Part shown: piece after piece, positions 1 through 4,865 of the stretch
Numbering within the stretch: position 1 is the stretch's first letter
Layout of the letters: the number at the start of each line of letters is the position of its first letter
Assembly: GCA_900758165.1 (NCBI GenBank)
Contig: CAAEQN010000039.1
Coordinates: 1-7,830, forward strand
Source of the DNA: Clostridia bacterium
GTDB taxonomy: Bacteria > Bacillota > Clostridia > TANB77 > CAG-508
Direction of reading: 5' to 3'
Length of the DNA stretch: 7,830 nt
Notes under the pieces: model-generated
The model's input: the letters and a program-made list of their open reading frames with translations, nothing else
Databases searched by the model: none
What the model was told of the DNA's origin: nothing
Position numbers and translations under genes: made by a program

Positions 1-130
1 CAAACCCTTGGAATAGGGTAGAAAAATAAAATAAAAGAGTAGGTAGGAAACGCTTTGAACCTAGAGCGAAAGCTCAAGGTACAAGACGTTCCTACTGGAC
101 TAGTCCTACCGGACTAGTCCTTAATTTTTT
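1..130 (+). ncRNA. 3' part of a structured non-coding RNA or leader (family not established)
   Basis: This is the 3' portion of an RNA whose 5' end is cut by the window edge. It has far more secondary structure than the flanking AT-rich DNA. Visible helices are ACCCT 4-8 with AGGGT 15-19; GTAGGAA 43-49 with TTCCTAC 89-95, continued past a bulged A by CG 51-52 with CG 87-88; ACCT 59-62 with AGGT 77-80; and, stacked on that past an A/A mismatch, GAGC 64-67 with GCTC 72-75 closed by a GAAA (GNRA) tetraloop. The RNA ends in the strong hairpin and T-run at 97-130. No open reading frame with a ribosome binding site covers it. Known RNAs considered include the raiA RNA of Clostridia, but I cannot match any family from memory. 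It does not look like RNase P RNA, tmRNA or SRP RNA in the visible part. Because a terminator and a separate promoter lie between it and der, I infer an independent RNA rather than a der leader. Confidence 0.6.
97..130 (+). terminator. Intrinsic terminator built from a duplicated palindrome
   Basis: The 10-mer GGACTAGTCC occurs at 97-106 and again at 111-120, separated by TACC. Because the 10-mer is its own reverse complement, the two copies form a perfect 10-bp stem with a 4-nt loop. The sequence TTAATTTTTT follows at 121-130. This is the expected form of a Rho-independent terminator closing the structured RNA upstream. Confidence 0.8.
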
Positions 131-291
131 GCAAAATTTAAGAACGGTTAACATAAAAGCAAAATGAAGGTAGGAAAATGTCAGGTAAAAACAAGCTAGA
201 TTACAGTTTTGTTATATATAATTATTCAAAAATTGTAATATAAATTTTGAGCATTTAAAATCAAATACTTTAAATTTACTTATAAAAGAAC

Positions 292-320
292 TTGTTATTT
301 TTGGTTAAATATAGTAAAAT
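292..320 (+). promoter_or_regulatory. Sigma-A promoter of the der-plsY operon
   Basis: A -35 element TTGTTA (292-297) and a -10 element TAAAAT (315-320) are separated by exactly 17 bp. The predicted transcription start is near 327, giving a 5' leader of about 28 nt before the der start codon. The TTG at 292, which would open a longer der reading frame, lies inside the -35 element and so cannot be the translation start of a transcript from this promoter. The stretch 131-291 upstream holds only a weak 21-codon ORF (178-243) and nothing else that I can support. Confidence 0.65.
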
Positions 321-354
321 GTATATGCATAAAAATTGTGAAAGAGGAGAAGAA

Positions 355-1698
355 ATGTCAAAACCAATGGTAGCAATAGTTGGACGACCTAATGTGGGAA
401 AGTCAACATTTTTTAATTATATAATAGGAAAAAGAGTTTCAATAGTAGAAGATGTACCTGGGGTTACTAGAGACAGAGTATATGGGGAAGCTTCTTGGAG
501 AGACAGAAAATTTACTTTAATAGATACTGGTGGAATAGATTTTGATGAAACTGATGATATATCTATTCAAATGAAAGAACAAGCCGATATTGCAATCTCT
601 ATGGCAGATGTAATAATTTTCTTAACTGATGTAAAACAAGGAATAACTGCTTCAGATAGTGAAATTGCTTTAATGCTTCGCAAATCTAAAAAACCAATAA
701 TTTTGGTTTGTAATAAAGCTGATAATTATGGAAAAAATTCACCAGAGATATTTGAGTTTTATAATTTAGGATTAGGAGATCCTTATAGAGTGTCTTCTGT
801 AAATGCAATTGGAATAGGAGACGTGTTAGATGCTATATATGAAAAATTACCTCCTAAAGAATTAGATGAAGATGAGAATTTAGAAACAAAGGTTGCTGTA
901 ATAGGAAAGCCAAATGTAGGAAAGTCTTCTTTAATTAATAAAATTCTTCAAGAAAATAGATTAATAGTAAGTAATGTAGCAGGAACTACACGAGATGCGA
1001 TTGATTCAAAATTTGAGAATGAACATGGGCAATATATATTTATAGACACAGCCGGATTAAGAAAACATAGCAAAGTAGATGAAAAAATAGAAAAATATAG
1101 TGTTGCAAGAACGTTATTAGCTATAGAAAGAGCAGATGTTTGTATATTAATGATTGATGCGAATCAAGGTGTTACAGAACAAGACACCAAGATAGCTGGA
1201 GAAGCTCATGAAGCAGGAAAAGGTGTAATAATAGCGATAAATAAATGGGATGAGTATGAGAAAACAAATGGAACATTAGAAAAATATACAAAGATGGTTT
1301 ATGAAAAACTACCATATTTATCTTATGCACCAATATTGTTTATATCAGCTAAAACAGGGCAGAGAGTAGATAAACTTTTTGAATTAATAAACAAAGTAGC
1401 AATTCAAAATGCTTTAAGAGTATCAACATCTGTATTAAATCAAGTATTAGCAGAGGCTATAGCCGTTGTACAGCCTCCTACAGATAAAGGAAGAAGATTA
1501 AAAATATATTATATGACACAAGCATCTACAAAACCACCTACATTTGTGGTATTTGTAAATGACAAAAAATTATTTCATTTTTCTTATGAACGATATTTAG
1601 TAAATCAACTTAGAAAAGAATTTGGACTTGTTGGTACTCCTATAAGAATGATTACTCGAGAAAGAACCGAAAAAGGAGAAGGTAGCAACACAAAATAA
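355..1698 (+). CDS. der: Ribosome-assembly GTPase Der (EngA), double Era-like GTPase
   Basis: Der binds GTP with two tandem G domains and acts in the cytoplasm in late assembly of the 50S ribosomal subunit; it is essential in most bacteria. The protein is 447 residues, close to the usual 435-445 of Firmicutes. G domain 1 has the P-loop GRPNVGKS (10-17), the switch motif GVTRDR (36-41), DTGG (57-60) and NKAD (120-123). An acidic linker (about 168-177) leads to G domain 2, with GKPNVGKS (184-191), TTRD (211-214), DTAG (231-234), NKWD (296-299) and SAK (331-333). The C-terminal KH-like domain runs from about 350 to 438. The ATG at 355 is preferred because AGGAG (345-349) lies 5 nt upstream and the protein then begins MSKPMVAIVG, as is typical. 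An in-frame TTG at 292 overlaps the promoter. plsY follows 42 bp downstream on the same strand. All catalytic motifs are intact. Confidence 0.97.
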   Translation: MSKPMVAIVGRPNVGKSTFFNYIIGKRVSIVEDVPGVTRDRVYGEASWRDRKFTLIDTGGIDFDETDDISIQMKEQADIAISMADVIIFLTDVKQGITASDSEIALMLRKSKKPIILVCNKADNYGKNSPEIFEFYNLGLGDPYRVSSVNAIGIGDVLDAIYEKLPPKELDEDENLETKVAVIGKPNVGKSSLINKILQENRLIVSNVAGTTRDAIDSKFENEHGQYIFIDTAGLRKHSKVDEKIEKYSVARTLLAIERADVCILMIDANQGVTEQDTKIAGEAHEAGKGVIIAINKWDEYEKTNGTLEKYTKMVYEKLPYLSYAPILFISAKTGQRVDKLFELINKVAIQNALRVSTSVLNQVLAEAIAVVQPPTDKGRRLKIYYMTQASTKPPTFVVFVNDKKLFHFSYERYLVNQLRKEFGLVGTPIRMITRERTEKGEGSNTK

Positions 1699-1740
1699 AT
1701 TTAATAAAATATATAATATATAGAATGGAGAGTGATTTTT

Positions 1741-2367
1741 ATGGCAACATACATAATAGTTGCAATTATTTCATATTTATTAGGAAGTTTAATGTTTTCT
1801 GTTATAATCAGCAAAAAAATGGCTGGTTTTGATGTTAGAGAAAAAGGAAGCGGAAATGCTGGCAGTACAAATGTATTAAGAACTGTTGGAAAAAAAGCAG
1901 CAGTATTAACTCTAATTTGTGATTGTTTAAAAGGAATTTTAGCCGTACTAATGGCTTATATAATAGGTAAAATAGCAAAAAATACAGATGCAAGCTTATT
2001 ATTACAATTAGCAGGATTATTTGTTGTATTAGGACATACTTTCCCAATTTTCTTTAATTTTAAAGGAGGAAAGGGAGTAGCAACTTCTTTGGGTGTACTA
2101 TTAATGATAAATTGGCAAATCGGATTAATTTGTTTAGTTTTTGCATTAGTATTAATGGCTCTTACAAAATTTGTGTCATTAGGTTCAGTTGCAGCCGCAG
2201 TACTATTTCCAGTACTAACAATATTTATACACAACCACTATTTAGTACCAGAAGGAAGCTATATAATATTTGCTATAATTTTAGCTGTAATGGTAATATT
2301 TAATCATAGAGAAAATGTAAAAAGACTATTAGAAGGAAAAGAAAATAAATTAAGCTTTTCAAAATAA
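1741..2367 (+). CDS. plsY: Acyl-phosphate:glycerol-3-phosphate acyltransferase PlsY
   Basis: PlsY transfers the acyl group from acyl-phosphate (made by PlsX) to the sn-1 position of glycerol-3-phosphate, giving lysophosphatidic acid. This is the first committed step of membrane phospholipid synthesis, and it takes place in the cytoplasmic membrane. The 208-residue protein has about five hydrophobic membrane segments (roughly 2-24, 52-76, 84-104, 112-142 and 146-186). All three family motifs are present: GSGNAGSTNV (36-45), GHTFPIFFNFKGGKG (98-112) and NHRENVKRLLEGKENK (188-203). The ATG at 1741 is favoured, with GGAG at 1727-1730 and 10 nt spacing; an in-frame GTG at 1732 lies too close to that site. 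It is probably translated from the der transcript, since no good promoter or terminator lies in the 42-bp gap. In many Clostridia gpsA follows plsY, but here a convergent gene ends 5 bp after the plsY stop. Confidence 0.96.
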   Translation: MATYIIVAIISYLLGSLMFSVIISKKMAGFDVREKGSGNAGSTNVLRTVGKKAAVLTLICDCLKGILAVLMAYIIGKIAKNTDASLLLQLAGLFVVLGHTFPIFFNFKGGKGVATSLGVLLMINWQIGLICLVFALVLMALTKFVSLGSVAAAVLFPVLTIFIHNHYLVPEGSYIIFAIILAVMVIFNHRENVKRLLEGKENKLSFSK

Positions 2368-2372
2368 AACAT

Positions 2373-2682
2373 TTAATAAGGATATCTTTCGTATAAATAC
2401 CTAATAATGCTATCTGCGTTATTAGGTGTTATATTTATATATATTCCTTTATCAATACTAATCCACATTGTTAAATCAAAATCTTCCGTATTATCTGCAA
2501 ACACGCCTAAAATACTTGCCATTTCAATAGGATTTTTATACGTTTTTTCCCATTCTAAAGAATGCATGCTATCATTTAAACCGTTTTCCAATATTATTTG
2601 TTAAATTATCTTTATAATATTTTGACAAAAAATTAAAAATTTCGCCATCTTTATTACTATAAAATTTCACACTAGGATACAT
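2373..2682 (-). pseudogene. Small gene of unknown function, apparently split by a one-base frameshift
   Basis: Reading the minus strand, a strong ribosome binding site AAAGGAG (2695-2689) lies 6 nt before ATG 2682. The first frame runs MYPSVKFYSNKDGEIFNFL and on through about 36 codons to a TGA at 2574-2572. A second frame, open from about 2600, continues through SLEWEKTYKNPIEMASILG, DLTMWISIDKGIYINI and the terminal IIRYLYERYPY to a TAA at 2375-2373. The second frame has no good start signal of its own; its first possible codon is TTG at 2591. Joining the two frames between 2600 and 2574 gives one protein of about 102 residues, one base longer than a whole number of codons. I recall similar short clostridial hypothetical proteins with the same start and the same RYLYERFPY-like end, but cannot confirm this. 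The explanation may be a decayed gene, a sequencing or assembly error, or (less likely) recoding. The gene converges with plsY, and I infer no function. Confidence 0.6.
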
Positions 2683-2730
2683 TATGCACTCCTTTAAATA
2701 AACTATTTTTTTAATTTATTATTTGAATAA

Positions 2731-2757
2731 TTGAAATTTATATACTTAGAATAAAAT
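2731..2757 (+). promoter_or_regulatory. Possible promoter for the membrane-anchored protein gene
   Basis: TTGAAA (2731-2736) and TAAAAT (2752-2757) are separated by 15 bp, shorter than the preferred 17, so this is only a candidate. It lies in the intergenic region between two divergent genes, where a promoter for the gene at 2817 is required. I found no convincing promoter for the opposite gene; the best is TATAAA (2742-2737, minus strand) without a good -35. Confidence 0.3.
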
Positions 2758-2816
2758 GTAAGTATTTGGGAAAAATAAATTTTGAAAATGTAATATTTTT
2801 AGAAATGGAGAGTGTA

Positions 2817-3764
2817 ATGAAAAACAAAAAATGGATTATATCATTAATTGTAATTGTTATAATATTAGGTATTATTATTGCTTTGTCAATCTTTATTTAT
2901 AATAAAATTAATATAAAACATGTTGATGTCAAAGATAAAATAAAAAGTGAATTAAATTATTTGGAAACAACAACAATAGCAATGATTAATAGTTTAAATA
3001 ATTTAAATGCCGAAAGTCTTATAAAATCTCAAAACAGTCAAAATAGTCAAACAAATACAATGTCGCAAAATTCTTCTGAAGGGAGTTCTTCTCAATCTTC
3101 TGGTAGCTCAAAACAAAGCGGATCACAAGGACAGTCTAGTTCAAGTGGTCAACAGTCTAATGGAGAGAGTGGGGGAGAAACACCACCTTCTAATGTTGAG
3201 AAATATTCTATTAAAGAAGATTCTGTTTTATTAAGAGATAGAAATAAAGTAAATTGGAATAAATTAGAAAAACAAACAGAAGATTTATATAATTATTGGA
3301 CTACTGTAACTCTTGATTTAAATAATATACAAGTTCCAAACGACAAAATATTGGAGTATAATTCTAATTTAGATAAATTATTAATATCATTAAAAAATAA
3401 AGATAAAATAAATTCCGCTATATGTTTAGCCAATTTATATAGATTAATTCCAGTATATATGGAAAATACTTCAGGAAACAAAGACACTATTAAACTTACA
3501 AGTATTAAGGCAAATGTGGTTTCTGCATATTCTGTAGTAGAAAGTGGAGACTGGGATAGTGTAAGCAAATTTTTAGCTAAAGCTGAAGGTGACTTATCTG
3601 GTTTTATAAATTCGGAAAGTTCTTCAAAAGAAACAAGACAATCTATACTAAATAGATCTTATGTGCTATTAAAAGAATTAATAAAATCTTGCAATGATAA
3701 AGATATTGACATATTTTATCTAAAATATATAAATTTAATAAATGAACTAGAAAAAATTAAATAA
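2817..3764 (+). CDS. Membrane-anchored protein of unknown function with Ser/Gln/Asn-rich linker
   Basis: I do not recognise this gene. The 315-residue product starts with a short basic N-terminus (MKNKKW) and one strongly hydrophobic segment at about 7-28. No lipobox cysteine and no obvious signal-peptidase site follow, so it is probably a signal anchor with the rest outside the cell. A short, probably helical part (about 35-70) leads to a low-complexity linker rich in Ser, Gln, Asn and Gly (about 71-125). The C-terminal domain (about 128-315) looks mostly helical, with regular Leu/Ile spacing. No catalytic motif is visible; the only cysteines are at about 203 and 292. ATG 2817 is chosen because GGAG (2807-2810) sits 6 nt before it; the frame also opens at TTG 2766, which has no such site. 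It is a single-gene unit, divergent from the frameshifted gene upstream and closed by the hairpin at 3787-3814. A structural or envelope-associated role is possible but unproven. Confidence 0.85.
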   Translation: MKNKKWIISLIVIVIILGIIIALSIFIYNKINIKHVDVKDKIKSELNYLETTTIAMINSLNNLNAESLIKSQNSQNSQTNTMSQNSSEGSSSQSSGSSKQSGSQGQSSSSGQQSNGESGGETPPSNVEKYSIKEDSVLLRDRNKVNWNKLEKQTEDLYNYWTTVTLDLNNIQVPNDKILEYNSNLDKLLISLKNKDKINSAICLANLYRLIPVYMENTSGNKDTIKLTSIKANVVSAYSVVESGDWDSVSKFLAKAEGDLSGFINSESSSKETRQSILNRSYVLLKELIKSCNDKDIDIFYLKYINLINELEKIK

Positions 3765-3786
3765 ATATTTATTAAGGCATAAATAG

Positions 3787-3814
3787 AAATAGAGGAGTTA
3801 TTGCTCCTCTATTT
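3787..3814. terminator. Bidirectional terminator hairpin between convergent genes
   Basis: AAATAGAGGAG (3787-3797) and CTCCTCTATTT (3804-3814) form a perfect 11-bp stem around the 6-nt loop TTATTG. It lies 22 bp after the stop of the plus-strand gene and 14 bp beyond the stop of the minus-strand gene, so it can serve both. The T-tracts are short: TTT ends the stem on the plus strand, and a broken TATTTCTATTT run follows on the minus strand. Confidence 0.75.
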
Positions 3815-3828
3815 AAGATAATTCTTAT

Positions 3829-4548
3829 TTAGTTTACTTCTTGCATAGTATGCACGATGACTTCGTAAGCTTCTCCATATACTTTGTTATTACTTCCTTT
3901 CGGTTCGTATTTGTAGTAGCTCCTACTTTGAATTCTACCATATAGTCTGACTCTACCACCTACATGAACCGTTTCGATAAAGTTTGCACTATTGTCAAAA
4001 GCAACGCAGGGAATATAGTCTGTTTTAAGATAATCTGTTTTAGTGAGTCGACCACTAACAGAAAGAATAAAATCAGCAGAATATGTTCCAGAAGGCCTCA
4101 CTTGACAATAAGGCTTCCTAACCAGATGTCCCTCAAGGAAAATGACATTATTGTTATCATTTTCTTCACCATTGTAAGGGTAAATGAGAATACTACTTGC
4201 AAATACATACAAAAGTACATGCGAACTACCATCGGGATGGTGATCTTTGTAAGAGCAAAAACGACCAGCAACTTCGATTTCTTTGCCTTTGAAGTTTTGC
4301 TTCCGATAAGGATTCAACATCCATTCGGAAATAATGATGGGAATATAGTCAATTAATCCATTGGACCTTTTGACTTTAACTCTTGTTTCATAGTACTTTA
4401 TGTATGTTCCATAACTATACTTAAATTCCTCCTCAATTACACCAACAATGTAAGCTTTGTTGAACTTTGAAAAAAGTTCTCTTCCAGCTTCTTCTTCAAT
4501 TTCGTCGAGGAAAAGTTTCTTCCGGTTTACATACTTGATAGTATCCAT
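3829..4548 (-). CDS. Tandem OB-fold single-stranded DNA-binding-like protein
   Basis: The 239-residue protein appears to contain two SSB-type OB folds. After a charged 30-residue N-terminal extension, OB1 spans about 32-125 (AYIVGVIEE, then a strand ending in DYIPIIIS, then GKEIEVAGRFCSY and VLLYVFASSI). OB2 spans about 134-236 (VIFLEGHLVRKP, then TDYIPCVAF, VHVGGRVRLYGRIQSRSY and YEVIVHTM). The phrase YIPC followed by GxRVRLxGRIQSR is the form I associate with clostridial SSB-like proteins (COG0629 family), not with the replicative SSB of about 140-170 residues. It lacks the acidic C-terminal tip by which canonical SSB recruits partners; the end is QEVN. It may bind single-stranded DNA or act as a regulator; its role is inferred. 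ATG 4548 follows AGGAGGAG (4565-4558) with 9 nt spacing. It has its own near-consensus promoter (4670-4642) and operator-like symmetry in the 5' untranslated region. GC in the rows I counted (35-42%) is somewhat above that of secA. Confidence 0.75.
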   Translation of the reverse strand: MDTIKYVNRKKLFLDEIEEEAGRELFSKFNKAYIVGVIEEEFKYSYGTYIKYYETRVKVKRSNGLIDYIPIIISEWMLNPYRKQNFKGKEIEVAGRFCSYKDHHPDGSSHVLLYVFASSILIYPYNGEENDNNNVIFLEGHLVRKPYCQVRPSGTYSADFILSVSGRLTKTDYLKTDYIPCVAFDNSANFIETVHVGGRVRLYGRIQSRSYYKYEPKGSNNKVYGEAYEVIVHTMQEVN

Positions 4549-4589
4549 TGTATATAACTCCTCCTAAAATTTTATATAAGAATTATCTT

Positions 4590-4652
4590 GATGCTATTTG
4601 TATACAAAAATTTTTGCATACATTAAAAATGTTATACTAATATTATAGCATC
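4590..4652. repeat. Inverted repeat GATGCTAT/ATAGCATC overlapping a -10 element
   Basis: GATGCTAT (4590-4597) and ATAGCATC (4645-4652) are perfect 8-bp inverted copies 47 bp apart. The right arm overlaps the TG-extended -10 region of the SSB-like gene's promoter, so it is not in the transcript, and the pair would act at DNA level if at all. The spacing of corresponding positions is 55 bp, about five helical turns, which would place two bound proteins on the same face. Chance occurrence in AT-rich DNA remains possible. Confidence 0.35.
4599..4622. promoter_or_regulatory. 24-bp near-perfect palindrome, candidate operator
   Basis: The 24 bp have half-sites TGTATACAAAAA and TTTTTGCATACA; 11 of 12 positions are symmetric about the centre between 4610 and 4611, and the single mismatch is A4604 against C4617. 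It lies about 13-36 nt downstream of the predicted transcription start of the SSB-like gene, a position where a bound dimer could block transcription. In the RNA it could also pair as a hairpin. No known regulator box (for example the Firmicute LexA GAAC-N4-GTTC site) matches. Confidence 0.45.
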
Positions 4653-4670
4653 TTTTCCCTTTTTTGTAAA
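4642..4670 (-). promoter_or_regulatory. Near-consensus, TG-extended sigma-A promoter of the SSB-like gene
   Basis: On the minus strand TTTACA (4670-4665) is followed after exactly 17 bp by TATAAT (4647-4642), with an extended -10 TGC immediately before it (4650-4648). Predicted transcription begins near 4635, giving a leader of about 87 nt before ATG 4548. This is among the best promoters in the window, which suggests strong expression unless it is repressed. Confidence 0.8.
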
Positions 4671-4761
4671 GTTTTATGTAAATTGTCATTCTGCAAATTT
4701 ATATAATAAGTATATTTTTAGTTAATCATCAAATTTATTTCATGTTTTATTACAAAATCAC

Positions 4762-4790
4762 TTGATAAATAGAATTTTTCGTAATATAAT
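4762..4790 (+). promoter_or_regulatory. Sigma-A promoter of secA
   Basis: TTGATA (4762-4767) and a perfect TATAAT (4785-4790) are 17 bp apart. The predicted start near 4797 leaves about 69 nt of leader before the secA ATG. A second TATAAT at 4811-4816 lacks a matching -35. The rest of the 4671-4761 interval, between the two promoters, is AT-rich with no gene or structure that I can support. Confidence 0.75.
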
Positions 4791-4865
4791 AACAACATAA
4801 AATAAAGAGATATAATATATAAGTATTATATTTATGTATAACACACTTGAAAGGATGAATTTTAA

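Noticed and set aside
178..243. A 21-codon ORF starting ATG, with AAGG and TAGGA shortly upstream
   Set aside because: It is very short and AT-rich, with poorly placed ribosome-binding sequence and no promoter of its own. The nearby AGGTAGGAAA repeat is better considered with the RNA upstream. There is no support for translation.
292..354. N-terminal extension of Der from a TTG start at 292
   Set aside because: The TTG is part of the -35 element and the region includes the -10 box. The well-placed AGGAG and family-typical start are at 355.
2335..2360. Hairpin GAAAAG/CTTTTC at the end of plsY as a terminator
   Set aside because: It lies inside the coding sequence, is weak and AT-rich, and no T-run follows it.
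2407..2604. Plus-strand ORF of 65 codons opposite the frameshifted gene
   Set aside because: It has no ribosome binding site. The minus-strand reading has a good start signal upstream and protein-like sequence, so this is a shadow frame.
2766..2816. Sequence encoding KINFENV resembles the KINFEDV start of the gene at 7786 (19 of 20 bases alike, 2772-2791 and 7801-7820)
   Set aside because: The match is short and very AT-rich and the similarity stops at once on both sides. It could be a remnant of a related gene but chance is sufficient. It does not support a TTG start for the gene at 2817.
3964..4356. 130-codon plus-strand ORF inside the SSB-like gene
   Set aside because: It is antisense to a well-supported gene, with no start signal and an unconvincing Ile/Thr/Lys-rich translation.
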